Shown: piece after piece, positions 20,175 through 29,750 of the stretch
How positions within the stretch are numbered: the first letter of the stretch is position 1
How the letters are laid out: every line of letters starts with the position of its first letter
NCBI GenBank assembly: GCA_017795105.1
Contig: CP051247.1
Location: 4,186,001-4,250,000, forward strand
Source of the DNA: Planctomycetaceae bacterium
GTDB lineage: Bacteria > Planctomycetota > Planctomycetia > Planctomycetales > Planctomycetaceae
Length of the DNA: 64,000 bases
Direction of reading: 5' to 3'
Translations under genes and position numbers: made by a program
The notes under the pieces: model-generated
Database searches by the model: none
What the model was told of the DNA's origin: nothing
Seen by the model: the letters and a program-made list of their open reading frames with translations, nothing else

Positions 20175-20768
20175 ATGCCTGATTTGAAATGTCCTCATTG
20201 TCGTTCCGCATTGCGGGTTCCCGATTCGCTGATGGGTAAGAAGCTTCGCTGCAAGAATGAGTCCTGCAGGCAAACCTTTGTGGCTCAAGTTCAGTCCGCC
20301 AGCCCGGCAGTCCAGGTCGACGATCCTCCCATGTTCTCCGATATGCCCCCCGACTGGCAGCAGGCGATGGATGATCGAAAACGGGAAGAGCAGCGTCCGG
20401 ATGAACTCGACAATCGGGCTCGTTTTGAGTTTGGAGATGGGCCGGCGTCGAACGACGATCTTAGTGATTCTCGGTACCCGAACCTGGAACGCTACCTGGG
20501 CTGGGGCAAATTGGCGACGAAGACCATTTTGATCCTCTCTTATGTAGGTATTTGCTTCGGATTCCTCGGAGGGATTCTGTCGGTTATCAATAGCTTCTAC
20601 TCGCCGCTTGAGATGTTGGGAGCCGGTGTGGGGCTCCTGTTCGTCACTTTGTTCTTCGTAGCGCTCGCATACCTTTATTACGTGTTTGTGATGGCGGGGC
20701 TTGAATTCGTCCAGGTCATCATCGACATCGAGGAGAACACACGGTCACGGCGGGAGGCGAGCCTATGA
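20175..20768 (+). CDS. Zinc-ribbon membrane protein
   Basis: The 197-aa product has an MJ0042-like N-terminal zinc ribbon (LKCPHCRSALRVPDSLMGKK, with the second Cys pair in LRCKNESC). A polar acidic middle follows, then two hydrophobic segments (about 113-137 and 143-172) that should span the membrane, leaving the ribbon in the cytoplasm. Its stop overlaps the next ATG (ATGA), implying translational coupling with the lipoprotein gene. Function unknown; it may be a structural partner of the GTPase complex. Confidence 0.75.
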   Translation: MPDLKCPHCRSALRVPDSLMGKKLRCKNESCRQTFVAQVQSASPAVQVDDPPMFSDMPPDWQQAMDDRKREEQRPDELDNRARFEFGDGPASNDDLSDSRYPNLERYLGWGKLATKTILILSYVGICFGFLGGILSVINSFYSPLEMLGAGVGLLFVTLFFVALAYLYYVFVMAGLEFVQVIIDIEENTRSRREASL

Positions 20769-21382
20769 GTACGACTCGAACGCGTTTAGCGTTGCCGTTT
20801 CTCGTGCTGCTGATTGCCGGGGCTCCGTTGAGTACGGGATGCTCAAGACCGCCTGAGCCCCCGCCGTCTTCGGAAGAGTCGACGGAGGAGTCACGCCAGT
20901 CAAACTCGGACTCATCAGAATCGGATTCCGAAGTGACTGACGACACAGATTCCGATGCATTCGAATCTGCCGTTGTCGAAAAGTCTGTCCAGACGCCGGA
21001 TGTTCCCGACGAGCCTCCCACGATGGAGCCGCCGGCTTCGTCAGCCCCTGCCGCGCCGACTTCGTCCGTTGGAGGCGATTCGAAAGGCGGCGAGGCTGAT
21101 CAAATCGCGTCCGATCTCAATCCGGCGACGGCCTCGGAAGCCGCCCGTCTGGCGGAAGAGCATTTGTCATTGAGTGAAGAGAGTTCCGATCTCACAGTCG
21201 CCTATCGCAATGCCTCTATCGCGTTGCATTGTGCTCGACAATTTCCGGGAGACGCAGCTTGTCTGCGGCTGGCCGATGCTGCCCTCGCACGGGTGCGAGC
21301 TCTTGAATCCCAGGCCGCTGACACAGTCCCTGCTTCGCGCGGCGGATCGCTTCCCGAGAAAACGATTGTTGAAATCCCTTAA
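20765..21382 (+). CDS. Acidic, low-complexity lipoprotein
   Basis: The 205-aa product has a good lipoprotein signal (hydrophobic LPFLVLLIAGAPLSTGC, lipobox ending at Cys26). A long Ser/Glu/Asp/Pro-rich spacer (27-110) follows, then a helical C-terminal domain (ASEAARLAEEHLSLSEE onward) with two TPR-like hairpins. It should sit in the envelope on an unstructured tether. It is coupled upstream to the zinc-ribbon gene and lies 19 bp before the GTPase gene. Confidence 0.75.
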   Translation: MSTTRTRLALPFLVLLIAGAPLSTGCSRPPEPPPSSEESTEESRQSNSDSSESDSEVTDDTDSDAFESAVVEKSVQTPDVPDEPPTMEPPASSAPAAPTSSVGGDSKGGEADQIASDLNPATASEAARLAEEHLSLSEESSDLTVAYRNASIALHCARQFPGDAACLRLADAALARVRALESQAADTVPASRGGSLPEKTIVEIP

Positions 21383-21401
21383 CCCATTGAGTGTAACCGC
21401 C

Positions 21402-22700
21402 ATGACGACAACTCAGGCTCCCATGCCCTCCTTGTTGCACCGCGTCATCTGCCCGCAGTGCTGGCATAAGTTTCATCCGGAAGACATTCTCTGGGTCAGC
21501 GAGCACCAGGATCTGTTCGGAGCGGACAATCGTGTTCCGAATGCACAGATGCGATTTCTACCCAGTCGGTTTTCCCCTCAGGCCGAAGCCATCGATCCTC
21601 GCGGCTTTCCCTGTCACCGTCTGGCCTGTCCCAACTGTCATCTGGAAATTCCACGGCCGATGCTGGAACTGCAGTCACTGGTGTTTTCGGTTCTCGGCAG
21701 CCCGGGGAGTGGTAAGAGCTATTTCCTGGCGGCGATGGCGAGTCGACTGCGGCACGTCCTGCCAATGCAGTTTTTCACCTCGTTCACGGATGCCGATGCC
21801 AGTCTGAACGTTCGGCTTAAAGACAGCGAACGGCAGATGTATGCCAACAGTAATCCCTATGAGATTCAGGAACTGGGGGAGCTCATCCGCAAAACCCAGG
21901 AAGTTGGCGACGAGTACGGTTACGCGGCCGTAAATTTCGGCTCGCAGTCGGTGAACTACCTGCGTCCGTATGCCTTCACGATGCAGGTGCAGCAGAATCA
22001 TCCCAACCCCGAACGTCGCGGGACCGGGCGTGTGATTTGTCTCTATGACAATGCCGGAGAGTCGTTTCTACCGGGAATGGACAAGTCAGCCTCGCCGGTG
22101 ACCCGCCATCTCGCGGAATCCCGGGTGCTGTTCTTCGTCTACGACCCGTTGCAGGACAGTCGATTCCGCTGCCTGGAAGCCGACCTCGGGGCCGGTTTGA
22201 TCGATAAGTCGCATCTCGGCTCTCAAGAGGCCGTCTTCCAGGAAGCGGCCAATCGTATCCGACGGTATTCCGGGCTGGCTTCACGGGAGAAGTATCCGCG
22301 TCCGGTCATTGTCGTCGTCACGAAATGTGATCGATGGGCCAAACTGATCGACGACGATCTGATGAGCAGGTCCGCTGTCATTGAGGCAAACAAGAAATTG
22401 AGTGACGGTTCGATCGTCAAGCTGAATGCACTCGACACCGGCGTGATCAAATCGGTCTCCACCAAGGTCAGGGACCTCCTGGCAACCACAACACCGGAGA
22501 TTGTTTCCGCAGTCGAGAGCTTCACCGACCACGCCTGCTATATCCCTGTCAGTGCGACCGGAGCCAGTACGCACATCAACCCGAAATCGGGACTTCAGGC
22601 GGTCCGGCCCGGTGATCTGCAGTCGTTCTGGGCTGAGGTCCCCTTCATCTACTCGCTGGCCATCAGTTCGGCCGGAATGATCCCCAAGGTATCCCGGTAA
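21402..22700 (+). CDS. Zinc-ribbon TRAFAC-type GTPase, core of a predicted conflict system
   Basis: I place the start at ATG 21402, just after the preceding stop, although the frame is open further up inside that gene; this gives 432 aa. The N-terminal zinc site is split: Cys17/Cys20 (CPQCWHKF) and Cys76/Cys79 (LACPNCHLE). GTPase motifs: Walker A GSPGSGKS (99-106), the DNAGE switch II motif (Asp216), and G4 TKCD (307-310). Such double-ribbon GTPases are paired with GAP1-type proteins in predicted prokaryotic conflict systems, and a GAP1-N2-like gene follows after 31 bp. It probably acts as a switch or threshold device; the trigger is unknown. Confidence 0.85.
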   Translation: MTTTQAPMPSLLHRVICPQCWHKFHPEDILWVSEHQDLFGADNRVPNAQMRFLPSRFSPQAEAIDPRGFPCHRLACPNCHLEIPRPMLELQSLVFSVLGSPGSGKSYFLAAMASRLRHVLPMQFFTSFTDADASLNVRLKDSERQMYANSNPYEIQELGELIRKTQEVGDEYGYAAVNFGSQSVNYLRPYAFTMQVQQNHPNPERRGTGRVICLYDNAGESFLPGMDKSASPVTRHLAESRVLFFVYDPLQDSRFRCLEADLGAGLIDKSHLGSQEAVFQEAANRIRRYSGLASREKYPRPVIVVVTKCDRWAKLIDDDLMSRSAVIEANKKLSDGSIVKLNALDTGVIKSVSTKVRDLLATTTPEIVSAVESFTDHACYIPVSATGASTHINPKSGLQAVRPGDLQSFWAEVPFIYSLAISSAGMIPKVSR

Positions 22701-22731
22701 CGGAATTGTTCGGCACGGAGAACATTGAGCG

Positions 22732-25194
22732 ATGATCTACGAACTGATTTACACCTCGGCTCCCGCAGGGTTGCGTCCCGGCAGCAGTGGCTACTGCACC
22801 GTTCAGAGCAGCCGTGGCATTCCCGCTCCGACAGTCGATCTGCTGGAGTCGCTAAGTGGCTACCGGCACGTCTTCACGGCTGGCACGCCGGAAGCGGCGA
22901 AGAACCCGGTCAACTACGGCCATTATATTCTGCGACTACAGGGGCGTCCGGAACACGTTCTGTCTCGGGTCTCCGATTGCCCACTCGATCACACAGGGCG
23001 ATCCAACAAACTCGGCCATCATATGGTGATTGATACGCCGGATGCCGTTCCAGCCGGTCCCGCCTGGCTACTCCAGAAACCGGGGTGGATGACGGACAAG
23101 TGGGATGGCCAGGTCACGGTTCTGAACTCAGTTCGTTCCGCTCCGTCAACGCCGCGAGCAGCCGGAAAATGCGAAGCCTGGCGGAGAACCGCAGGCGATG
23201 CGGGCTGGGCCGGCGTTCTGGCCGAATCTTTCCTGACCGATCCGCAACGCAAGGTCTTTCTGATCTATCAACCAGGAACCGATATCCTCGCCCTGTTCGA
23301 AGAGGCAATCGCCCTGCTGCCCTTTTCGCAACGATGGGATGTCACATTCAGCACCTACGGGGCAGCGCTGCCGGCAACTGTCGAGTGCCTCTGGAATGGC
23401 GTGATTGCCGGGTCGCAGGAAGAGCACCTGAGTAAGCGTTTCGTCAATGCATTAAGAATTGATCTGACGAAGGCATTGGGAGCGGCTCCGGAGATGGGGA
23501 AGCTGGTTACGTTCGCTCGGACCGGCAAGAAAGTGGACGTCGCAGCCCCGACTGCTATCTCCGAAACCCCGGCAACGATGTCCCTCTCCGAGGACGATCT
23601 CGCCGATGACCGGACTTCTTTGAAATCTCCGCAACGTTCGCCAGCTGGTAGTGTCCCCTCAACTCCCCCCCCGGTAAGACGTCGCGCGAAACAGTCTGAC
23701 GCAGGTTTGGGGCGATTGGTGTTGATCGTGTTCGCGTGTTGCCTGCTGTTCGGCGGCGGAACAGCTGCTTCGCTGGTGTATTTTATGAAGCAATCCCAGG
23801 GTGACATAGAGGTTGTAGACTCGGTAAATGCAGCAGAGGCAGAGGTGCCCCCAGAATTGGACGTCGCGTTGCCGCCGGACGCTGCCGTTGATGCAGAGGA
23901 AGCTCCGAGTGACGCTGGTCACGGCGAACCGTCGACGAACGCACAACAGGATCGAAAGCCGTTACAGGCGCCACCCGTAGCAAGCGATAATGGCCACTCA
24001 AGAGACGCCAAGGGCGATAAGAAGCCCGTACCTGCTAAGAAGCCGAATCCTCCAAAGCCGATCAATCGAACTGTGTATGCCAAAATACCGCTGTATGTGG
24101 AACACGGTCAGACGACGGTCGTTCAGCTCGAAGATGGATGGAATAAAGGCTTGACGAACGCCGCAAAGCCCACGCTTTATTTCCCTCTGTTAAAGGACGT
24201 CCAAGACGAACGAGCCCTCTTTGGTGTAACATCAAAGAGAGAAAATGACTCGATCGTTCTAGAGCTACTGGATGCTTTCCAGACTGTCGTTGTTGCAGTA
24301 ACAATAAACCTTGATGACGATCTCCCTCAAGTCTCAATTCGTTGCCCGGGTAATCCGATTCCAGATCAAGAGATAAGTGTCATAGGGGCGGTCGTGGCTC
24401 TCAGGGAAGGTCACCGAGTTCTCCGGATTGCCCTGAACAGTCCGATTGCGGTTCCGTCGATGGAATTTACAAACGATCTCGTAAGAACACCGATTTCCCC
24501 CGATGATCCTAGGCTTCGTCTACTAGCAGCAATCGATCCGAGTCAGATCACCTTCAAAAGCAATCGCATGGTTGTCGTGAGTAAAGAAGCGAGCGTGAAT
24601 TTCGTGTCCAATGGAACAACTTCGTTTGTGTCAGAGTCGCCGGCTGTTTTAAACGGCAACTTCAAACGTACATTCTTGGTTGGAAAAGAGAGCCGCGACG
24701 GATTTATTCAGACGTTTACAGGAGAGTTCGGTCTCGACAATGAGATTGTAGTTCTTGGAGAAGTGGTCGATAAGCTACAAGATAACGTTGGTGAGCTATT
24801 CAGGATAATTGAGGAGGCCCTGGAGACTGAACTAAATCCTTTCGGTCATGCTGAGAAAGTCGAGATGTTGAAGCCGGGGGTATTTGGCAGCGGAGAAGCG
24901 ATGCGGTCGAAATTTAAGGAAGCAGTCGACGCGGCAAAGTCTTTGATCCCAGAAGAGAAAGATATCGAAAGCCTGTCAGACGAGAAGAAAGAGCACGTTA
25001 ACCTTCTGAAGACATTTGTCTCAAAGCGAGTGGCGCTCTGGGATAAACAAATGCTATTGGAAGCGAAGAAGAGTCTTCGACGTTCGATGAGTTTAACTGA
25101 GTTTTCACTGCGATATGAGCTCGTTCCCGTATTTGGAGAAGAAACTCTAGGGCTAAGCTGCGAGTTTTTGGTTGTTAGTCCTGAATCAAAGTGA
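22732..25194 (+). CDS. GAP1-N2-like GTPase-associated membrane protein
   Basis: The 820-aa product has an N-terminal domain (1-240) that fits GTPase-associated protein 1, N-terminal domain type 2: LIYTSAPAGLRPGSSGYCTV near the start, then NPVNYGHYILRL and DHTGRSNKLGHHMVID. Unlike a purely cytoplasmic partner, this one continues through a Ser/Pro linker into a transmembrane helix (about 327-351) and a basic/Pro linker. A beta-rich then helical region of about 400 residues should lie outside the inner membrane. It could therefore couple the cytoplasmic GTPase to the envelope. The family call is from recognition of motifs, not a search. Confidence 0.8.
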   Translation: MIYELIYTSAPAGLRPGSSGYCTVQSSRGIPAPTVDLLESLSGYRHVFTAGTPEAAKNPVNYGHYILRLQGRPEHVLSRVSDCPLDHTGRSNKLGHHMVIDTPDAVPAGPAWLLQKPGWMTDKWDGQVTVLNSVRSAPSTPRAAGKCEAWRRTAGDAGWAGVLAESFLTDPQRKVFLIYQPGTDILALFEEAIALLPFSQRWDVTFSTYGAALPATVECLWNGVIAGSQEEHLSKRFVNALRIDLTKALGAAPEMGKLVTFARTGKKVDVAAPTAISETPATMSLSEDDLADDRTSLKSPQRSPAGSVPSTPPPVRRRAKQSDAGLGRLVLIVFACCLLFGGGTAASLVYFMKQSQGDIEVVDSVNAAEAEVPPELDVALPPDAAVDAEEAPSDAGHGEPSTNAQQDRKPLQAPPVASDNGHSRDAKGDKKPVPAKKPNPPKPINRTVYAKIPLYVEHGQTTVVQLEDGWNKGLTNAAKPTLYFPLLKDVQDERALFGVTSKRENDSIVLELLDAFQTVVVAVTINLDDDLPQVSIRCPGNPIPDQEISVIGAVVALREGHRVLRIALNSPIAVPSMEFTNDLVRTPISPDDPRLRLLAAIDPSQITFKSNRMVVVSKEASVNFVSNGTTSFVSESPAVLNGNFKRTFLVGKESRDGFIQTFTGEFGLDNEIVVLGEVVDKLQDNVGELFRIIEEALETELNPFGHAEKVEMLKPGVFGSGEAMRSKFKEAVDAAKSLIPEEKDIESLSDEKKEHVNLLKTFVSKRVALWDKQMLLEAKKSLRRSMSLTEFSLRYELVPVFGEETLGLSCEFLVVSPESK

Positions 25195-25222
25195 CAAAGT
25201 TCAGAATGTTCGGAGCAAAGCA

Positions 25223-28198
25223 ATGACACATACCCTCCAACAAATTCAGATGCTCGTTGATCAGGTTCGTCTGACCGTAATGAGTGAGCAGTTTGATGCG
25301 ACGCCCGAAACGAAGTCGCTGGCTCGGGAATATGCAGAGCTGTCGCGGCAGTTGAATCATCGGCTGCGGCAGTGTGGCGAGTTTCTGCGGCAGGGGCTGC
25401 GCAGTGAAGCCATCCGCGAGGCGGAGTCGGAACCCCGGCTGCTGGAAGCCGTGGGCGTGGTCGACAGTCTCTCGGAAGAAGAGCAGAAGGCGTGGAGTGA
25501 TGTCTGCGAGTTTCTGGAGCTCCCGCGGCCCGAGCCGATTCTCAACGATGCCGCTCTCATGCTCGACTCGGCGTACGAAGAGCATGGCCCGCTCGAAAAG
25601 CTGTTGCGGCTGCATCGCCGTCTGGCTTTGCAGCGAGCTCCGCTGTCAAAGCGACTCGCCATCGTCCGAACACTCGCCACGGAAGATCCGACCACGGAGT
25701 TCTGGGAAGAGGACATTCTGGAGTACGAGAAAGCTCGGCACGTCCAGATGTTCGAGGAGTTGAGGAAGCTCAAGAAAGCGTCGTCGGCAGCCGAGTTATC
25801 CGAGTTGCGAGAGGAGATTGAAGGGACCGGCTGGCAGACTCCGGTTCCGAAAAAGATTCAGCTGCTTGTCCGCGAACTGCAGCAGACCGCTCGTCGCGAT
25901 GAAGCTCGCCAGGCTCTCCAGGACGCCGAGCCCGTATTGCGAGCCGCGTTCGCGGAAATGAACTTCGCAAAGGCCCGGGCGGCTTACGCAAAGTGGCAGG
26001 AAAATTGGCCGGTGGCTGAACTGGCCGAGGACGATCCGCTGGCGATCGAAGCCATTCCAGCCCTCTCCTGGTGCGAACAGTCTTTAGCGCGTGAAGCCGA
26101 AGAGGCGGAATGGGCCCGCACACTGGCCAGGGCCGAAGGGGTTCTGGAACGAAGTGATGCCGACCTGATGGACCTTGAACGGGTGAGCGAGGAACTGGAT
26201 CGCTTCGAACGCCCGGTGCCAAAGACAATTCATAATCGGCTGCAAAGTCGTATTGCCAGTTTGAATCTGCGCCGACGTCGTCAGCGTCTTCTGGTCATTT
26301 CCGGTTCGAGTCTGGCAACGATCGCTGTGGTCAGCCTGGTCACCGTAGTTGTGCTGCAGGCAAATGAACGCAGTTTTCGCGGCGACGTGCTCGCACGAAT
26401 CGATCGGTTCGTGTCTGAAGGAAAAGTCGAACCCGCCAGCACACTGGTGACGCAGTTCGAGGGGCGTTGGGAAGGTTCTCCAGAGTGGCTGGACGCGGTC
26501 AATAGCGTCAGTGAATTGAAGTCGACTGTGGAAGACCGTAGTCGCCGGTTGGAAACGATGCTGCAGGAAGCCGGTGCGGTTCCCGACAACGACGAGAAAG
26601 CTTTTCAGCAAGTCCGTAGCCGAGCACAGACGATTGTGGACGAGCAACCGGTCATTCAGGAGCTCGTCGACCAGATGGAACTGGGGTTTCGTAACTTGAG
26701 CAGCGAACGAGGGCTTCGCCTGAAAGAACGCGAAGCGGCACTGTTTCAGCGACTGAAGGCTCAGAGCGAGCAACTGGATAAGCTCAAGAATGAGGTTGCC
26801 GATTTGGAAGCGGATACGTTCGAGAAGCAGATCCAGCGTCTTAAGGATGCTTTGGAGATTATCGAGCAGGAAGCCAGTGGGATGAACCCGCAGATCCGCG
26901 ATCAGTCACAGCTGTTGATGACACAGGCGAACGATCTGACGGGGGAAGTTTACCGTGAGATCCGTCGGAGGAAATTACTCACCGAGATGGCGAAGGCTTC
27001 TCGCGAAAGCTTCACCGGTACGCGGCTCATGACGCACCGCTATGGAGAACTCCTCGACCAGCTTCAGCTGGTGACCAAGGAGGAGGAAGCCCTGAAGGAG
27101 CTGGAGCGAGTCAACCAGGAGAAGTCGGCCTGGGCAGCAATCGAAGAATACCGTCGACATTTTTCCGAGCCGGCCGAGAAGCTGTTTCCGACTTCTGCTG
27201 ATCAGATTACGGAACGCAGTCAGGAAGTTGCGGAGTATCTGAAGAACTATCCCCAGTCACCATTGCTGGGGCCCGTGAAGGACTACGCCGCGGTGCTCGC
27301 GATTCTTGAGAAGCGACACGGGAACTCGGGAAGCCTCGTTGAGAGAGTGCGACTGGCGGCTGTCGATGACTTCGCGATGAAGAATCTGTACGCAGTCCGA
27401 GTCAAGAATCTCGATTGGCCGTATTACATCACCGATCCTCGGACGTTCACTGAGAAGCAGATTGTGGAGATCAGCGGATACAGGCAGGATCGTCAGCCTC
27501 AACTGGTCCGGTTCAGTGCCAGCCGACTCGTGAATCGAGATGCCGAGCCGGCGCCTCAGCAGGAGCTGGCAGAGACTCTGTCCTCTCAACTGGACCATCT
27601 GGAATTTGATAACTGGGAAGCAACCTTCAGGGATATGACGCAGGCTGTCCTTGAGGCGAAAACCGTCGATCCGATTCTCCGGTTGCGACTGCTGATGATC
27701 CTCCAGATCCAGGCCAAAGAAGGAAGCCTGACATTGCCCGCACATCAGCCATTTGTCGCTTACACGAGCGAACAGACGGGCGTGTCGCAGCAGGTCAATC
27801 TGTTGACTCAGTGGCCCGATCCGGAAGATGCCGATGTGATGCAACGTCGCAAGAAAGCCGAAGAGTACGTCGAAAAGTTGCGAGTTACAGAAGCCCTGAA
27901 AGACGTGTGGAAGCTTTCCGGAGACCATTTCACGTCTCTTGCGGAGATCCTGAACCGTCCCTATCGAGCCATCGGATGGATGACACAGGGAGACGACGGA
28001 GAACCCGTTTTGGATATCGATGTCCCGCCGGCTGGAAGATGGAATCTGGCAATCTGCCGACTTGGCGAAAGCGAGGGAGCGGAAGCCGTGCTCCGGCAGA
28101 TTGGTCATGCTCGAGATGGTGAAGCAGTCGTACCTGATGACAGTCTGAAGTACGAGTTCTGTCCATGTCGTCTCGTCTTCGCTTATCCCAGCCCCTGA
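25223..28198 (+). CDS. Large coiled-coil single-pass membrane protein
   Basis: The start at 25223 is chosen for its GGAG site; the product is 991 aa. Residues 1-350 are almost entirely helical and charged, with repeated heptad-like EAR/LEE patterns. A transmembrane helix follows (353-380, LLVISGSSLATIAVVSLVTVVVLQ), then another long coiled-coil region (390-650) and a mixed C-terminal domain (about 650-991). I recognise no catalytic motif. In the locus it could be a scaffold or tether linking cytoplasmic and envelope parts. Tight spacing (28 bp after the GAP1-like gene) supports one operon. Confidence 0.75.
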   Translation: MTHTLQQIQMLVDQVRLTVMSEQFDATPETKSLAREYAELSRQLNHRLRQCGEFLRQGLRSEAIREAESEPRLLEAVGVVDSLSEEEQKAWSDVCEFLELPRPEPILNDAALMLDSAYEEHGPLEKLLRLHRRLALQRAPLSKRLAIVRTLATEDPTTEFWEEDILEYEKARHVQMFEELRKLKKASSAAELSELREEIEGTGWQTPVPKKIQLLVRELQQTARRDEARQALQDAEPVLRAAFAEMNFAKARAAYAKWQENWPVAELAEDDPLAIEAIPALSWCEQSLAREAEEAEWARTLARAEGVLERSDADLMDLERVSEELDRFERPVPKTIHNRLQSRIASLNLRRRRQRLLVISGSSLATIAVVSLVTVVVLQANERSFRGDVLARIDRFVSEGKVEPASTLVTQFEGRWEGSPEWLDAVNSVSELKSTVEDRSRRLETMLQEAGAVPDNDEKAFQQVRSRAQTIVDEQPVIQELVDQMELGFRNLSSERGLRLKEREAALFQRLKAQSEQLDKLKNEVADLEADTFEKQIQRLKDALEIIEQEASGMNPQIRDQSQLLMTQANDLTGEVYREIRRRKLLTEMAKASRESFTGTRLMTHRYGELLDQLQLVTKEEEALKELERVNQEKSAWAAIEEYRRHFSEPAEKLFPTSADQITERSQEVAEYLKNYPQSPLLGPVKDYAAVLAILEKRHGNSGSLVERVRLAAVDDFAMKNLYAVRVKNLDWPYYITDPRTFTEKQIVEISGYRQDRQPQLVRFSASRLVNRDAEPAPQQELAETLSSQLDHLEFDNWEATFRDMTQAVLEAKTVDPILRLRLLMILQIQAKEGSLTLPAHQPFVAYTSEQTGVSQQVNLLTQWPDPEDADVMQRRKKAEEYVEKLRVTEALKDVWKLSGDHFTSLAEILNRPYRAIGWMTQGDDGEPVLDIDVPPAGRWNLAICRLGESEGAEAVLRQIGHARDGEAVVPDDSLKYEFCPCRLVFAYPSP

Positions 28199-28254
28199 GT
28201 TCTCACACTGTCAATTACGTCCTATCGATCACCTCATCACAATTGGGATGTTCC

Positions 28255-29709
28255 ATGAGTTCTGCCGACAGAAGCTATCTCATTCGACTTCGAGGACGCA
28301 CTCGGGGGCCGTTTACTCTCTCCCAGTTGCGGCAGATGAAATCGCGTGGGCAGTTCAGCAAGTTGCATCAGGTGTCGGAGGATGGCACGAACTGGCAACC
28401 GGCTGCCGAACTGACGGAGATTTTCGGCGAACGGAAACCAGCCGCTTCGCAGCCAGAACCAGAGAAGGCGACGACCGAGACCGTGGAGTGGCACTATGTT
28501 CTCGACCGGCAGCGACTGGGCCCTGTAAGTGAACTGGAGCTGCGTGAGCACCTGCGAAGCGGACGAATTGCTGCAACCGCTCTGGTCTGGCACAAGGGGT
28601 TGCCGGATTGGATCGAAGCTGGGGAAGTTTTTCCGGGAGAGGTTTCGGAGAAACGATCACTGGTTGTTCCCGCCGCTGTGGTTGCTCTATTTGTCGCGGC
28701 GGCAGCAGGAGTAACTGGCTTTGGTCTCTGGTACTCGCAAAATCAGGGGACGCCCGACCTGACGAATCTGATCCGTCCAGCCGCCGAAATTCGTTCCATG
28801 GATCTGGCGAACGATACGACTCAACAGCAGGTGCGTGCTGCTACCGGGATGGTGGTCTGCTATGCGGAGATTCTTCAGAAAACAGGCGAACGGCATGAGC
28901 GGCCCTTCGGCACCGGGACCTGTTTTATGGTCACCCGTGACGGATACGCGATCACCAATCGGCATGTGGTGGAAGATCACAAGGAATGGGTGGATGCCTC
29001 CGACGAAGGACGTGTGCTCAGACTTGCTGATACCATCTACCATGAAGCAGATTTAACGATGGATTCTTCTGACGAGCAGGAAGAATTTCGAGGACTGATT
29101 CGAGAGTTAACAGCTCAAACGGTTGGAAGCATCGTCCCGAAGATCAACGTGTACTTCGGGACGGACTCACGATTTGCAACGGTTAAACACGTCAGTCGCA
29201 AATACGACATGGCGATCCTGAAGATCGAAGATCCGCCCACCAACCAGGCGTACTTCACGTTGTCCGCGGAGTCTGTTCCGCCCAAAAGTACTCAGGTGAT
29301 CGCTTTGGGATTCCCCGGCACGTCTCGATACGCTGTGACCGCCGATGAAGCCGCTCTACTCGCGAGCCGGGCCAGCAGGTCGTCTCTCCCTGAAAAGCTG
29401 TTTGGGAACGACGATCACCGAACAGTCTTCAAATCGAGTGCGTTCGATTACGTCCAGACTCCGGGGGAAGTCAGCGTCGTCCAGAAAGAGGCGGGGGAGA
29501 TTTACAATATTCAGCACACGGCAGCCATTCGTCAGGGCAACTCGGGAGGACCTCTTGTCTTCCGCTCCGGTCCGTCTTCCGGAACCGTCATTGGTATCAA
29601 TACGCTGCTTCTGATTCACGATGCTCCCGTATTCGTCGCATTCTCGGTTGCGCAGATGCGTGAAGAGCTGGACCGGGTGATTGGACCGGGCAAGCTGACG
29701 TGGCGTTAG
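28255..29709 (+). CDS. GYF2-GYF2-TM-trypsin-like serine protease
   Basis: The start at 28255 follows a GGGA site and gives 484 aa. Two GYF_2-type modules lie at the N-terminus (about 6-55, LRGRTRGPFTLSQLRQM; about 80-128, DRQRLGPVSELELREHL); such domains bind proline-rich peptides. A transmembrane helix (136-161) follows, then a DegP-like trypsin fold with an intact triad: His237 in TNRHVV, Asp318 in YDMAILK and Ser430 in QGNSGGPL. The protease should lie outside the inner membrane with GYF domains inside. It could be the proteolytic output of the locus, whereas the first gene's protease domain is inactive. Confidence 0.88.
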   Translation: MSSADRSYLIRLRGRTRGPFTLSQLRQMKSRGQFSKLHQVSEDGTNWQPAAELTEIFGERKPAASQPEPEKATTETVEWHYVLDRQRLGPVSELELREHLRSGRIAATALVWHKGLPDWIEAGEVFPGEVSEKRSLVVPAAVVALFVAAAAGVTGFGLWYSQNQGTPDLTNLIRPAAEIRSMDLANDTTQQQVRAATGMVVCYAEILQKTGERHERPFGTGTCFMVTRDGYAITNRHVVEDHKEWVDASDEGRVLRLADTIYHEADLTMDSSDEQEEFRGLIRELTAQTVGSIVPKINVYFGTDSRFATVKHVSRKYDMAILKIEDPPTNQAYFTLSAESVPPKSTQVIALGFPGTSRYAVTADEAALLASRASRSSLPEKLFGNDDHRTVFKSSAFDYVQTPGEVSVVQKEAGEIYNIQHTAAIRQGNSGGPLVFRSGPSSGTVIGINTLLLIHDAPVFVAFSVAQMREELDRVIGPGKLTWR

Positions 29710-29750
29710 GCGCCGTCGACTGAAAAGACCTCTCTGGAAGAAAGATACTC

